A stretch of DNA of 64,000 bases, from NCBI RefSeq assembly GCF_022809115.1, contig NZ_JALGBH010000002.1, positions 372,001 through 436,000 of the forward strand. Reading direction: 5' to 3'. Under the pieces are notes generated by a model. The model made no database searches. It worked only from the letters and a program-made list of their open reading frames with translations, and was not told where the DNA came from. This stretch comes from Pedobacter montanisoli. GTDB taxonomy: Bacteria; Bacteroidota; Bacteroidia; Sphingobacteriales; Sphingobacteriaceae. The stretch's first letter is position 1, and every line of letters begins with the position of its first letter. Shown here in pieces: positions 7,699 through 18,039 of this stretch. Both the position numbers and the translations under genes were made by a program.

Positions 7699-9375
7699 TT
7701 AAGGGTGCTTTTTATGAAAGAAATCGCTGATTTCTTCAAGCGTAAAGGCATTTAAACATTTTGCAGCCATTAAGCCTCCTTTTCGGGCTACATAAATACC
7801 AAAATGCATATCATTGAAACCTTCTTTACGGTGCGCATCAGGATTAACAGAAAGCAGCACGCCTTTTTCCAATGCATAACGGTGCCAACGCCAGTCTAAA
7901 TCCAAGCGTAAAGGATTGGCATTGATCTCAATCACTACATTATTTGCTGCACAGGCATCTATCACTTTTTTAAAATCTACATCATAGCCTTTTCTACTAA
8001 GCAGTAAGCGTCCGGTAGGGTGCCCTAAAATAGTAGTATAAGGATTTTCAATAGCTGTGATCAATCGTTGTGTGGCTTTTTGCTCATCCATTTTTAACTG
8101 GCTGTGTACAGAGGCTACCACAAAATCAAAAGTTTTTAAAATATCATCACTGTAATCTAAAGAGCCATCATATAAAATATCGCTCTCTATGCCTTTAAAT
8201 ATCTTAAAGGGTGCTAATTTCTGGTTAAGCTGATCAATTTGCAGGTGTTGTTCCATTACCCGTTGCTCACTTAAACCGTTGGCATAAAATGCCGATCTTG
8301 AGTGGTCGCAAATGCCTAAATATTGCAGGTTAAGCTGTTCTTTGCCGAAAACAGCCATTTCTTCTAATGTGTGTACGCCATCGCTCCAGGTGGAGTGGTT
8401 GTGTAAACTGCCTTTTAGATCCTCATAGTTGATCAGTTGAGGCAATTGGTTAATTTTAGCCAGTTCGATCTCATCAAGTCCTTCGCGTAATTCGGGCTCT
8501 ACAAAGGCTAAACCTGCTTTTTGGTAGATTTCAGTTTCGCTTGTATAGCTAGCTTCGCCAGCTAATTTTAAAACATCGGCAACGTGCTTTTCATTTCCCG
8601 TAAGTTTAAAATACTCCAGATAGAAATCCTGTTTTTCAACTACGGTTAGTTCTATACGCAGGCCGCTTTCAGTTTGGGTAATAAACTTGTCTTGATCCGG
8701 ATTAAAAGATAGTGCTTCAAAACTGGCTATGTTATCAAAGATGGTTTTGATATGCGCACTGCCAATGATCAGTTCAAGTTTTTCAATAATCTCACATTTA
8801 CGCCTGAAATCGCCAGCCAAACCCAATAAAGAATCATGATCTATATCTTTTAGCCATAAAGCCAGATTTTCAAAAAGCTGATCGGCATAACTTTCAACCT
8901 GTGCATACAGGAATTTGCCATTGGCAGCCATTTTAAACTCAATGATCTTCTTGATCTCTTCCTGAGTTTTAAGGCCAAAACCCTTGGCTTCTATCAAACG
9001 GTTTTCATTGCAGGCATAATAAAGCTCACCTATATTTTCTATGCCCAGCTCATGCCATATAATACCTATCTTTTTTGGCCCTATACCTTTGATGCCTAGC
9101 ATTTCAACAATGCCAACAGGTGTTTGTGCCAACAGGCTTTCAAGTTCCTGCATGGTCTGTGCCGCTAACAGTTCCATGATCTTGGCAGCTGTACTTTTAC
9201 CTATGCCGTCAATCTTTTCAATTTCTGCGGCGCTTTTGCCTGCAATGGCAAAGGGTAATTTATCTACTTTAAATGCCGCATTGGCTACAGATTTAACTTT
9301 AAACGGATTTTCATCATGCAATTCCATTAATTGCGATAATAACCGTAGAGCACGTGCTATGGCTTTGTTTTCCAT
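7699..9375 (-). CDS. PolX-like protein: HhH plus degenerate polymerase core plus PHP phosphoesterase
   Basis: A 558-residue protein with the domain order of bacterial DNA polymerase X. The N-terminal 8-kDa-like domain has helix-hairpin-helix motifs at about 55-66 and 93-105. A nucleotidyltransferase-like middle follows. The C-terminal PHP domain starts LHNHSTWSDG at 324-333 and has further metal-binding histidines. In place of the polymerase metal site (normally GDxD after GSxRR), residues 188-201 read GDFRRKCEIIEKLE, so the first catalytic aspartate is a lysine and the second a glutamate. Polymerase activity is therefore doubtful, while the PHP exonuclease/phosphoesterase centre looks intact. 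It is probably a DNA end-processing or repair protein. The DUF4254 gene lies 49 nt downstream. Confidence 0.85.
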   Translation of the reverse strand: MENKAIARALRLLSQLMELHDENPFKVKSVANAAFKVDKLPFAIAGKSAAEIEKIDGIGKSTAAKIMELLAAQTMQELESLLAQTPVGIVEMLGIKGIGPKKIGIIWHELGIENIGELYYACNENRLIEAKGFGLKTQEEIKKIIEFKMAANGKFLYAQVESYADQLFENLALWLKDIDHDSLLGLAGDFRRKCEIIEKLELIIGSAHIKTIFDNIASFEALSFNPDQDKFITQTESGLRIELTVVEKQDFYLEYFKLTGNEKHVADVLKLAGEASYTSETEIYQKAGLAFVEPELREGLDEIELAKINQLPQLINYEDLKGSLHNHSTWSDGVHTLEEMAVFGKEQLNLQYLGICDHSRSAFYANGLSEQRVMEQHLQIDQLNQKLAPFKIFKGIESDILYDGSLDYSDDILKTFDFVVASVHSQLKMDEQKATQRLITAIENPYTTILGHPTGRLLLSRKGYDVDFKKVIDACAANNVVIEINANPLRLDLDWRWHRYALEKGVLLSVNPDAHRKEGFNDMHFGIYVARKGGLMAAKCLNAFTLEEISDFFHKKHP

Positions 9376-9399
9376 GTTTTATCAATTGAATGAGAATGA

Positions 9400-9431
9400 A
9401 AAAATATGGCAGGAAACAAAGTTTCTGTCAT
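9400..9431 (-). terminator. Terminator after sppA
   Basis: On the minus strand ATGACAGAAAC (9431-9421) pairs with GTTTCCTGCCAT (9417-9406), allowing one bulge, followed by ATTTTTTC. Confidence 0.6.
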
Positions 9432-9457
9432 GTTTTTAAACACTCATCATTTTTAAA

Positions 9458-11224
9458 CTATCTGATGTTGATGTCGTAATCTATTTTAGTTTGAATGCCG
9501 TTCATCTGTACAGCTTTTTTCATCTGTTGGTAAAGCATATAGTTATCCCCGAATTCCTTTTTCGCGTAGTAAGTGCTTACATTGTCTTTGGCGTTTTGTA
9601 TCAGCTCTTTTAAAGGATCTGTTTTTTCGGGATATTCAACCAATTTGTAATCACTTATTTTAGCTTTTTTAGCGGCTGCGGCAATCGCTTCTTTAAATCC
9701 GGCCAAACGATCGGCCAAACCTATTTTAACGGCATCGGTTCCAACCCAAACATGGCCACCGCCAATGCTGTCAACCTGTGCCTTGGTTTTCTTTCTTCCA
9801 TTAGCTACACGGGTAATAAAAGTATCGTAAACGTGGTTAACACCATTTTGTATAATGAACCTTTCGCCTGCGGTCATGGGTCTGTTGGTACTCATGATAT
9901 CGGCATATTCCCCGGTTTTAACGCCATCAAAGGTAATTCCCAGTTTATTGTTCAGCAGGTTTTGAAAGTTAGGAATTACACCAAAAACCCCGATAGAGCC
10001 TGTTAAAGTATTCGGTTGTACAAAAATACTATCGGCGGCACAACCAATATAATAGCCTCCAGATGCGGCCACATCGCCAAATGATGAAATAACCGGTTTT
10101 ACTTTTTTGCTGAGTTCTACCTCACGCCAGATTACCTCAGAAGCTAAAGCGCTACCACCACCTGAATTTACACGCAAAACAATAGCTTTTACTTTATCGT
10201 CTAAACGGGCTTTTCTAATGGCTCTTGAGATACGCTCTGAACCGATCTGATCTGCACTGCCTTCGCCATCTACAATATCACCGTTGGCATAAATGATGGC
10301 TATGCGCTTGTCAGAAGTAATGTTTGAAGTGGTCAGGTTTCTGATATAATCGTTAATTGAAATGGTCGAAATATCTTCCTTTTTACCTTTACTGGTTATT
10401 GCTTTTAGCTCGGTTATAACTTCATCCTTATATTTTAAAGCATCAACCATTTTATATTTTACAGCATCATCTGCCAATCTGATCTTGTAATTATTGGCTA
10501 TATCAGATAAGCTGTCTACACTAATTTTTCTGCTTTCGGCTATGCCTGATAAATAAGTCTGGTATAAACCATTTACATAAGCGGTAACCTGTTGACGGTT
10601 GTAGTCGCTCATTTTATCGTTAATAAGCGGTTCAACAGCACTTTTATAATTACCAACTCTTATAATTTGTGCTTCTATACCTAATTTTTCCAATGCACCT
10701 TTAATGAAGGTAATCTGCGAGCTGAAACCTTTAAATTCTAAAGAACCTTGTGGGTTTAAATACACTTTATTGGCTACCGAAGCTAAATAATAAGCACCTT
10801 GTGTATAAACCTCGCTATAGGCGATAACCGGTTTTTCACTTTCCTTAAAATCGATGATGGCGTTTCTTACCTCAAGCATAGAAGCCATACCTGCATTAGG
10901 AGAGCTTACATTAATATAAACGGCATCAATATTGTCATCGGTCTTGGCCTTTTTCAAAGCCCTGATCACATCGGCAAAGCCAATGGTGCGTTCTCCGTCG
11001 CCCACAAAAGGAAGTCCCGAAAGGCTGTTATCCTTGGTGCGCTCTGTAATAGGCTGGTCTAAATTGAGCACCAGTACAGAATTGGCTTTTACGGTTTTTA
11101 CTTTTTCTGTTCCTAAAGAGGCCAGAAAGCCTACAATTACAACAAAAAACAACACAAATAAAACCACCGAAGAGATAATAATCCCTACTACGGTTGCGAA
11201 AACATATTTGAAAAATTCTTTCAT
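9458..11224 (-). CDS. sppA: Signal peptide peptidase SppA, 67-kDa type
   Basis: A 588-residue protein with one N-terminal membrane helix (about 8-36) and two tandem ClpP-like domains exposed to the periplasm, the E. coli-type arrangement. The general base is K194 (GNYKSAVEPL) in the first domain and the nucleophile is S388 (DVAASGGYYIG) in the second, matching the split Ser-Lys dyad. Family members degrade signal peptides left in the inner membrane. It is divergent from folK with a 119-nt shared upstream region, and it is followed by its own terminator. Confidence 0.93.
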   Translation of the reverse strand: MKEFFKYVFATVVGIIISSVVLFVLFFVVIVGFLASLGTEKVKTVKANSVLVLNLDQPITERTKDNSLSGLPFVGDGERTIGFADVIRALKKAKTDDNIDAVYINVSSPNAGMASMLEVRNAIIDFKESEKPVIAYSEVYTQGAYYLASVANKVYLNPQGSLEFKGFSSQITFIKGALEKLGIEAQIIRVGNYKSAVEPLINDKMSDYNRQQVTAYVNGLYQTYLSGIAESRKISVDSLSDIANNYKIRLADDAVKYKMVDALKYKDEVITELKAITSKGKKEDISTISINDYIRNLTTSNITSDKRIAIIYANGDIVDGEGSADQIGSERISRAIRKARLDDKVKAIVLRVNSGGGSALASEVIWREVELSKKVKPVISSFGDVAASGGYYIGCAADSIFVQPNTLTGSIGVFGVIPNFQNLLNNKLGITFDGVKTGEYADIMSTNRPMTAGERFIIQNGVNHVYDTFITRVANGRKKTKAQVDSIGGGHVWVGTDAVKIGLADRLAGFKEAIAAAAKKAKISDYKLVEYPEKTDPLKELIQNAKDNVSTYYAKKEFGDNYMLYQQMKKAVQMNGIQTKIDYDINIR

Positions 11225-11343
11225 GTGCTCTGTAAATATTTATTTTGTAAAGATATAAAATGCTTTGTGTTATGCTAAGGTTAAGCAGGCCGATAAAGTA
11301 AATTTTTATAAGGTACATATTTTTTTATATACAGGCTACAAAA

Positions 11344-11835
11344 ATGCGTGCAGACACAACAGAAGTGTATTTATTATTGGGAACCAATTTAGGTAACAAA
11401 GCAGAAAATTTAAACAAGGCCATACAGCTCATTAAAGAACGTGTGGGTGCTGTAAAGGCCATATCGGGCATTTATGAAACACAGGCCTGGGGTAAAGAAG
11501 ATCAGCCTGATTTTTACAATCAGGCGGTAAAGGTGAACACAAAATTATCACCTGCCCAAACATTGCAACAGATCCTGGAGATAGAGAAAGAATTGGGAAG
11601 GATAAGAAAGGAGAAATGGGGCGAGCGCAGCATAGATATAGACATTATATTTTATGGCGATCTGATTGTTAATGAAGCGGATCTTAAAATACCGCACCCC
11701 GAAATGCAGAAGCGTAAGTTTGTGCTGATGCCCCTCAATGAAATTGCAGAAAATTTTATGCATCCTGTTTTAAAATCAAACATTTGCACTATATTAGCTC
11801 AAACTACAGATTCCTTAGAAGTAAAAAAGAAATAA
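11344..11835 (+). CDS. folK: 2-amino-4-hydroxy-6-hydroxymethyldihydropteridine diphosphokinase
   Basis: A 163-residue HPPK that transfers pyrophosphate from ATP to the hydroxymethyl pterin in folate synthesis. Family motifs are LLGTNLGNKAENL near the start, YETQAWGKEDQPDFYNQ (substrate loop), and RSIDIDIIFYGD, which contains the two magnesium-binding aspartates, followed by PHPEMQKRKFVL. Length is normal. The Hpt gene begins 5 nt after the stop, so they share a transcript. Confidence 0.95.
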   Translation: MRADTTEVYLLLGTNLGNKAENLNKAIQLIKERVGAVKAISGIYETQAWGKEDQPDFYNQAVKVNTKLSPAQTLQQILEIEKELGRIRKEKWGERSIDIDIIFYGDLIVNEADLKIPHPEMQKRKFVLMPLNEIAENFMHPVLKSNICTILAQTTDSLEVKKK

Positions 11836-11840
11836 ACCGT

Positions 11841-12218
11841 ATGATCGATCTATCTAAAAGTCAAAATGATCTGGATTTGTCTTATCTGAAAGAACTTTCA
11901 GGAGACAGCCCCGATTTCATGTTAGAAATGTTAGATACATTAGAACTACAAATACCACAATATATGGCAGAACTAAGAGCTGCTCTTGATGCACAAAACT
12001 GGACTGCCGTTTCTAATTTTGCACATAAAATTAAACCTACCTTTTTTTATGTGGGTAGGGAAGACCTGAGAGATTGTATGCAGCTGATTGAACGTAATGC
12101 TAAAGAATTAAAGGAAATAGATACCTTACCCAATTTAGCTAATGAGGTTTTTGACGAAATGAAACAATTGTTTAACCAGGTAGATAAGGCCAAAGAACAG
12201 TTAAAACAGCGTATTTAA
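11841..12218 (+). CDS. Hpt domain phosphotransfer protein
   Basis: A 125-residue free-standing histidine phosphotransfer domain, taking the ATG at 11841 (MIDLSKSQND). The phosphoacceptor is H62 in FAHKIKPTFFYVG, matching the HxxKxxxxxxG pattern of Hpt four-helix bundles. It would shuttle phosphate between receiver domains of hybrid kinases and response regulators in the cytoplasm. No kinase or regulator gene is adjacent, so its partners are elsewhere. It follows folK by 5 nt and ends 3 nt from the convergent pssA stop. Confidence 0.85.
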   Translation: MIDLSKSQNDLDLSYLKELSGDSPDFMLEMLDTLELQIPQYMAELRAALDAQNWTAVSNFAHKIKPTFFYVGREDLRDCMQLIERNAKELKEIDTLPNLANEVFDEMKQLFNQVDKAKEQLKQRI

Positions 12219-12221
12219 TGC

Positions 12222-12905
12222 CTATTGTATAGCTTTACCTTTAAAGTGTACAAAAGATAAACCGATATAAATTACCAATATTAACGGGAAGGCTGCAAAC
12301 TGCAAGCACACCAATAAAGCAGCCGAAATGATCAGAAAAATAAACTTGATCTTGTTTTCAGCCCAGCTTAAGCCATTAAATTTTAAAGAAAATATCCTGA
12401 TTTCGCTTACCAACAGGTAGCTGCATACCAATGTAATGGCGGTTAGCACAAGCCAGTTGCTAATGAGCTGTGGAAACTGTTGTGCTACGTATGGCAATGA
12501 AACGATAAACAGGGTATTCATAGGTGTATTTAGGCCTATAAAATCTACCGTTTGTCTTTCATCAATATTGAACTTAGCTAAACGTAGGGCAGAGAATACC
12601 GTAATTAAAAAACCTAAATAGGGTAGGTAAGCATGGGGTGCATCGCTTAATTTGAGTAACTGAAACATGATTACGCCGGGTAAGAAACCAAAGCTCACCA
12701 TATCGGCCAAAGAATCAAGCTCTTTACCAATGGTACTTTTAACGTTTAACGCCCTGGCGCTCATTCCGTCAAAAAAATCAAAAATACCCGATAGGATTAC
12801 AAAAAGGGTGGCGGTTTTAAAATCGCCGTTAAAAGCAAAAACCACACCTATGCATCCCGAAAAAAGGTTTGCACAGGTGATGGCGTTTGGAATATGTTTT
12901 TTCAT
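12222..12905 (-). CDS. pssA: CDP-diacylglycerol-serine O-phosphatidyltransferase
   Basis: A 227-residue integral membrane CDP-alcohol phosphatidyltransferase with about six hydrophobic helices. The family motif D-x2-DG-x2-AR-x8-G-x3-D-x3-D is complete at residues 43-68 (D43, D46, G47, A50, R51, G60, D64, D68). The serine-using subtype is inferred from overall likeness to bacterial PssA (opening KKHIPNAITCANLFSGCIG). It makes phosphatidylserine, precursor of phosphatidylethanolamine. It lies downstream of rho on the same strand with a 54-nt gap. Confidence 0.9.
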   Translation of the reverse strand: MKKHIPNAITCANLFSGCIGVVFAFNGDFKTATLFVILSGIFDFFDGMSARALNVKSTIGKELDSLADMVSFGFLPGVIMFQLLKLSDAPHAYLPYLGFLITVFSALRLAKFNIDERQTVDFIGLNTPMNTLFIVSLPYVAQQFPQLISNWLVLTAITLVCSYLLVSEIRIFSLKFNGLSWAENKIKFIFLIISAALLVCLQFAAFPLILVIYIGLSFVHFKGKAIQ

Positions 12906-12959
12906 TTATGCTGTTTGCTTTAAATTCTATGTGATGCAAAAGCATCAACCATAAAATTT

Positions 12960-14696
12960 TTAACCATTCATGCCCAATAAAAACTCTTCGTTGGTTTTGG
13001 TGCCTTTGATCTGGGCTTGTACAAGTTCCATAGCTTCCTGACTGTTCATATCGGCCAGGTGATTGCGCAGTACCCATGTACGTTGCAAGGTTTCTCTATC
13101 CAGTAACAGATCATCTCTACGTGTACTCGATGCGGTAATATCAATAGCAGGGAATATACGTTTGTTAGAAAGTTTTCTATCTAACTGAAGCTCCATGTTA
13201 CCGGTACCTTTAAACTCTTCAAAAATAACCTCATCCATTTTAGAACCGGTTTCGGTTAAGGCTGTAGCTAAGATGGTTAAAGATCCGCCTTTTTCTATGT
13301 TACGTGCAGCTCCAAAAAATCGTTTAGGCTTATGTAAAGCGTTGGCATCAACACCACCTGATAAGATTTTACCTGATGCCGGAGCAGTTGTATTATAAGC
13401 ACGTGCTAAACGGGTAATTGAATCTAACAAGATGACTACATCATGTCCGCATTCAACCAAGCGTTTAGATTTTTCAAGTACAATATTGGCAATTTTTACA
13501 TGGCGCTCTGCAGGCTCATCAAAAGTAGAAGAAATTACCTCTGCTCTTACGCTACGGGCCATATCTGTTACCTCTTCAGGTCGCTCATCAATTAAAAGGA
13601 TGATCAGATAAACCTCAGGATGGTTTTTCGCAATAGCGTTTGCTACTTCTTTCAGTAAATTGGTTTTACCTGTTTTAGGCTGTGCAACAATTAAACCACG
13701 CTGACCTTTACCAATAGGGGTAAAAAGATCCATAATACGGGTAGAATAATTATTGAAATCAGTAAACAAGTTCAACTTTTCTGTTGGGAAAAGAGGGGTA
13801 AGGTAATCAAAAGGAACGCGATCGCGAACATCAGCAGGAACTCTTCCGTTAATGCTGATCACTTTTACCAAAGGAAAATACTTTTCGCCTTCTTTTGGTG
13901 GGCGTATGCTTCCATTTACCGTATCACCAGTTTTTAAACCAAAAAGTTTGATCTGCGATTGCGATACATAAATATCATCCGGAGAAGACAGGTAATTGTA
14001 ATCGGCAGAACGAAGAAAGCCATAACCATCGGGCATAATTTCTAAAACCCCTTCATTGGTAATGGTATTTTCAAAATCTAAGTTAGAATAACTGTTCTCA
14101 TTATGTTTATGATTAGCACTGCTGTTGGCATTACCACTCTGATTTGGGTTATTGCTTTTGTTAGATTTGGCTTCTTCTCTTTTTTCGCTATGCTGCGGCT
14201 TGTTTTCTTTAACCACGTTTTCATCAAGGATAATGATTTCTTCATTATGCTGTCTGACGATATTTTTATCAGCCGGTATGCGCTCTCTTTTTGATTTGTT
14301 CAATTTATCAGCAATGCTTTCCAGTTTTTCAGGATTTTCGCCCATTGCAAGTGTAATCGGATCAAATTCAGTAACAGGTTCAGCATGGCTTAGCTGATCT
14401 TCGTCAAAAAGAGTAGGTCTTTTAGCTTTAGTATCTGTTTTTTGTTCGGCCTCAGTTTCTTTGGCTTCTTTAGTGTCTTTTGATATTCTTGCCCTTTTTT
14501 TAACCGGTTTATCTTCTATGGCAACTGGTGTAACAGGGGCACTTTGAGCTGGTTCAGGAGCAGATTCCTGTTTTTTAAGGATTTCTTCTATGAGCTCGTT
14601 TTTACGCAAGTCTCCTGCGTTTTCAATACCACTTAACTTTGCTAACTCACGCAACTCGGCGATAAGTTTTTCTGATAGTTCTGTTTTATTAAACAT
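12960..14696 (-). CDS. rho: Transcription termination factor Rho with long disordered insert
   Basis: A 578-residue Rho, about 160 longer than the E. coli protein. Residues 1-43 form the Rho_N helical module. Residues about 45-205 are a low-complexity insert rich in Lys, Glu, Asn and Ser. The RNA-binding cold-shock-like domain follows ([18 protein letters not shown]). Walker A is AQPKTGKT at 338-345, followed by the [13 protein letters not shown]alker B region and the C-terminal RecA-like ATPase. It unwinds RNA and stops transcription. Long disordered inserts are known in Bacteroidota Rho. It has an isolated upstream region with a TAnnTTTG box at 14732-14739. Confidence 0.96.
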   Translation of the reverse strand: MFNKTELSEKLIAELRELAKLSGIENAGDLRKNELIEEILKKQESAPEPAQSAPVTPVAIEDKPVKKRARISKDTKEAKETEAEQKTDTKAKRPTLFDEDQLSHAEPVTEFDPITLAMGENPEKLESIADKLNKSKRERIPADKNIVRQHNEEIIILDENVVKENKPQHSEKREEAKSNKSNNPNQSGNANSSANHKHNENSYSNLDFENTITNEGVLEIMPDGYGFLRSADYNYLSSPDDIYVSQSQIKLFGLKTGDTVNGSIRPPKEGEKYFPLVKVISINGRVPADVRDRVPFDYLTPLFPTEKLNLFTDFNNYSTRIMDLFTPIGKGQRGLIVAQPKTGKTNLLKEVANAIAKNHPEVYLIILLIDERPEEVTDMARSVRAEVISSTFDEPAERHVKIANIVLEKSKRLVECGHDVVILLDSITRLARAYNTTAPASGKILSGGVDANALHKPKRFFGAARNIEKGGSLTILATALTETGSKMDEVIFEEFKGTGNMELQLDRKLSNKRIFPAIDITASSTRRDDLLLDRETLQRTWVLRNHLADMNSQEAMELVQAQIKGTKTNEEFLLGMNG

Positions 14697-14731
14697 TTAT
14701 ATTTTGTAGAGAAATTTTTTTTAGGGTTTAT

Positions 14732-14739
14732 CAAAATTA
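14732..14739 (-). promoter_or_regulatory. Putative rho promoter -7 box
   Basis: The minus strand reads TAATTTTG, an exact TAnnTTTG match, 36 nt upstream of the rho start. No clear TTTG at -33 was found. Confidence 0.45.
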
Positions 14740-14967
14740 TACAACCGAAAAATGAATTTTAAAACATTTCAAGAAACAGTTTTGATAAGATTTTTCTGTA
14801 GATATTCAGATAAACATTAAGGAATTATGGCACAATTGTATGCAATTGTAACAAAAACTGCAAGAAAAAAATAAAAAATATTTAAAAATTAAATTTAATG
14901 ATGCATTAAAGATACAAAAAACCGCTGTAAAATTGGCATCTTTGCACAAATTTTAAAGCAGATACAC

Positions 14968-15798
14968 ATGAACATAGCACAGCTTTTTGAACAGATCCAA
15001 CAAAAGAAATCGTTTTTATGTATAGGGCTTGATCCGGTAATGGATAAATTGCCTAAGCATTTGTTAAAATACGAAGATCCTGTATTTGAGTTCAATAAGC
15101 AGATTATTGATGCTACGCATGATCTGTGTGTTGCCTATAAACCCAATACGGCTTTCTACGAAAGCCGAGGTGTAAAAGGATGGAACACGCTGGTGAAGAC
15201 CTGGCAACATTTCCCCGAACATATCTTTACCATTGCCGATGCAAAAAGAGGCGATATCGGTAATACATCGGCCATGTATGCAGAGGCCTTTTTTAATTGC
15301 GAAAGCTCTGATATGAGCTTTGATTCCATTACCGTAGCACCTTATATGGGTAAAGACTCGGTATCACCGTTTTTAAACCATCCCGATAAATGGGTCATAT
15401 TATTGGCTTTAACTTCAAATCAGGGTAGTGAAGATTTTCAGGTAAAACAACTTGAAGATAAAAAGCTATACGAGCAGGTGATCTTAAGCTCGCAACAATG
15501 GGCAGATGTTAACCAATTGATGTATGTAGTGGGTGCAACCAAAGCCGATGAATTTAAGCATATACGCAGTCTGGCCCCAGATCATTTCTTATTGGTTCCG
15601 GGTGTTGGGGCACAGGGCGGCAGTTTAAGTGCCGTTTGTGAATATGGTTTGAACAAGCATTGCGGCTTGCTGGTAAACTCGGCCAGAAATATTATTTATG
15701 CAAGTAACGGCGAAGATTTTGCCGAAAAAGCCCATGCTGCAGCTTTAGAACTGCAACAAGAAATGGAACAGATCTTAAAAGCAGCCAATTTAATATGA
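14968..15798 (+). CDS. pyrF: Orotidine 5'-phosphate decarboxylase, type 2
   Basis: A 276-residue OMP decarboxylase catalysing the last step of UMP synthesis. The catalytic signature [10 protein letters not shown] is at 89-98, with K93 and D96 as the central residues of the Asp-Lys-Asp charge network. The length and the opening [23 protein letters not shown] fit the longer type 2 group found in Bacteroidota and mycobacteria. It overlaps the next gene, an EamA transporter, by 4 nt (ATGA), so translation is probably coupled. Confidence 0.95.
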   Translation: MNIAQLFEQIQQKKSFLCIGLDPVMDKLPKHLLKYEDPVFEFNKQIIDATHDLCVAYKPNTAFYESRGVKGWNTLVKTWQHFPEHIFTIADAKRGDIGNTSAMYAEAFFNCESSDMSFDSITVAPYMGKDSVSPFLNHPDKWVILLALTSNQGSEDFQVKQLEDKKLYEQVILSSQQWADVNQLMYVVGATKADEFKHIRSLAPDHFLLVPGVGAQGGSLSAVCEYGLNKHCGLLVNSARNIIYASNGEDFAEKAHAAALELQQEMEQILKAANLI

Positions 15799-16706
15799 GC
15801 GAAGGAAAAGATCTGAAACTAATTGTTGCGCTTTTTGCGGTAGCTATAGTGTGGGGCACTACCTATCTGGGCATTCGTGTGGCCGTACATACCATACCAC
15901 CTTGGTTTGTGGCAGGTTTACGCCAATTATTGGCTTCGGGTATATTGCTGAGCATTTTATTGTATAAAAAGGAATTGAAATGGATAGGATGGGGGCATTT
16001 AGGCCGACAGGTTATTTTATCCAGTTTAATGATTGTAATGGCCAATGGGCTTACAACGGTAGCGGAGCAAACCATACCCAGTGGCTTAACCTCTCTGCTC
16101 AATGCCTTATCGCCAATTGTGGTGTTTTTGGGCAGTATTCTTGTAGGCTTGCAAAAACCTAGTTTAAAAGGTTTTATAGGTGTTGGCGTTGGTTTTAGCG
16201 GTGTGGCCTTTATTTTTAGAGATGGCTTTACCGCACTCTTGGAGCCGAGTTATAAAATAGGGATATTTTTTCTTGCCTTAGCTATTTTAGGTTGGGCTTG
16301 TGGTACCATTTATGCTAAGAAATATGCCCATAAAAGTCAGAACATCTATTTAGATCTTTTTTACCAATTTCTGTTTTCGGCAGTGGTACAATTGATTTTT
16401 GCTTTTGTATTTTCTAAAGAGATCGAACCGCATAAATGGACTGGTGCAAGCATGGCAGCAGTAGCCTATTTAGGTGTTTTTGGTTCTATAGTAGGCTATT
16501 TCTGCTACAACTATGCGCTAAAAAGAGTAAGTGCTATACAGGTGTCTATTCTTTCTTATTTTAATACAGTTATTGCCATATTTTTGGGTTGGCTGATCTT
16601 AGATGAAAAGATTACTGTTGATCTGCTGATTGCTACGGTGCTGATCATATTGGGTGTGTTTATTGTCAATTACAAAAAACGAGAAGTTTTAAAAGCAACT
16701 GACTAA
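15795..16706 (+). CDS. EamA/DMT superfamily transporter
   Basis: A 303-residue inner-membrane protein with about ten hydrophobic segments arranged as two EamA repeats. The first begins [18 protein letters not shown] and the second begins around residue 155 ([15 protein letters not shown]). DMT proteins export metabolites such as amino acids or bases. The substrate cannot be assigned. The 4-nt overlap with pyrF suggests co-expression and perhaps a pyrimidine-related cargo, but that is speculation. Confidence 0.85.
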   Translation: MSEGKDLKLIVALFAVAIVWGTTYLGIRVAVHTIPPWFVAGLRQLLASGILLSILLYKKELKWIGWGHLGRQVILSSLMIVMANGLTTVAEQTIPSGLTSLLNALSPIVVFLGSILVGLQKPSLKGFIGVGVGFSGVAFIFRDGFTALLEPSYKIGIFFLALAILGWACGTIYAKKYAHKSQNIYLDLFYQFLFSAVVQLIFAFVFSKEIEPHKWTGASMAAVAYLGVFGSIVGYFCYNYALKRVSAIQVSILSYFNTVIAIFLGWLILDEKITVDLLIATVLIILGVFIVNYKKREVLKATD

Positions 16707-16757
16707 GCAAGTTTTAGCAAAACTTCTTGAAACGAGAAATATTTGCTAAATTCAGCT

Positions 16758-18038
16758 ATGAAGCTCTCAGAAGATTTTTTGCACTTTGTATGGCAATTTA
16801 GGCTATACGCTACCGAAAGCTTGCAAACCTGCTGCAAACAATCTTTGCGCATACTGCAATGTGGTACGCTTAATAAAAATGCCGGGCCCGATTTCCTCAA
16901 TGCCAAATTGATCATTGGCGAAACCACCTGGGCGGGAAATATAGAAATTCACATCAAATCTTCAGATTGGTACGAGCATAAGCATTATTTAGATAAGGCA
17001 TACGACAACGTAATTTTGCACGTGGTTTATTTTGATGATCAACCCGTAAAACGTACAGATGGTACACTGATCCCAACACTTGAACTGCATCAACTTATAG
17101 AGCCAGGCTTATTGTTAAGGTATGAGGCTTTGCTGGGAAACATGAGCGATTTCCCTTGTCAACCACAAATAGGCAAGATTGATTCTTATGTAATAGAAGG
17201 TTTTTTATCCAGAACTTTAGTTGAGCGTTTAATTGCCAAATCAGAAGAGGTATTTCATAAACTGCAAAACCTGAAAGGAAACTGGGATGAAACCTTTTAT
17301 CAGTTTCTTGCCAAGAACTTTGGCTTTAAAGTAAATGCCATACCTATGGAAATGCTAGCACAAAGTTTGCCTCAGCAAATTTTTGCCAAACATAAAAATC
17401 AACCTTTTCAGATTGAGGCTTTGCTGTTTGGACAAGCAGGTTTTTTACAGCAATCGTTTAAAGATGAATATCCAAATGCTTTAAAAAAAGAATATGATTA
17501 TTTAAGGCAAAAGTACCAGTTAAATCCTATAGAACCCTCTGTATGGAAGTTTATGCGCATGCGCCCGCAAAATTTTCCAACTTTAAGGTTGGCACAATTT
17601 GCTGCTTTGGTGATTAAATCTAATCATTTGTTCTCTAAGGTGCTGGCTGCTAAAAATCACCGTGAACTGATTGAGCTCTTTGAAAATTTGCCTGTAAATC
17701 CATTCTGGAGCACGCATTATCATTTTAATAAAGAGACCCAAAAAGCAGAACTGCAATTGGGTAGAGAAAGTATCCATATTCTTTTAATTAACACGGTAAG
17801 CGTTTTTCTTTTTGCTTATAGCAGGGCCATGCAATTGCAGAATTACCAGACCAGGGCATTGAAACTGCTCGAAAATATAAGTGCCGAAAAAAATGCGGTG
17901 ATTAAATTGTACGCAAATGCAAAAGTGAACGTTAAGAACGCGTACCATTCGCAAGCGATATTGCAATTGAAAAAAAATTACTGCAATGAAAAAAAATGCT
18001 TAAATTGTGGTATCGGAATTAAAATACTAAAGCATTAA
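16758..18038 (+). CDS. DUF2851 family protein
   Basis: About 426 residues from the ATG at 16758; an in-frame TTG at 16743 is less likely. It is soluble, with no signal peptide. The N-terminal LHFVWQFRLYAT and the segment GPDFLNAKLIIGETTWAGNIEIHIKS are typical of DUF2851, a family largely confined to Bacteroidota and Chlorobi. Its function is unknown. A late cysteine pair cluster (CNEKKCLNCGI) could bind metal. The PspC-like gene begins 1 nt after the stop, implying one transcript. Confidence 0.85.
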   Translation: MKLSEDFLHFVWQFRLYATESLQTCCKQSLRILQCGTLNKNAGPDFLNAKLIIGETTWAGNIEIHIKSSDWYEHKHYLDKAYDNVILHVVYFDDQPVKRTDGTLIPTLELHQLIEPGLLLRYEALLGNMSDFPCQPQIGKIDSYVIEGFLSRTLVERLIAKSEEVFHKLQNLKGNWDETFYQFLAKNFGFKVNAIPMEMLAQSLPQQIFAKHKNQPFQIEALLFGQAGFLQQSFKDEYPNALKKEYDYLRQKYQLNPIEPSVWKFMRMRPQNFPTLRLAQFAALVIKSNHLFSKVLAAKNHRELIELFENLPVNPFWSTHYHFNKETQKAELQLGRESIHILLINTVSVFLFAYSRAMQLQNYQTRALKLLENISAEKNAVIKLYANAKVNVKNAYHSQAILQLKKNYCNEKKCLNCGIGIKILKH

Positions 18039-18039
18039 A

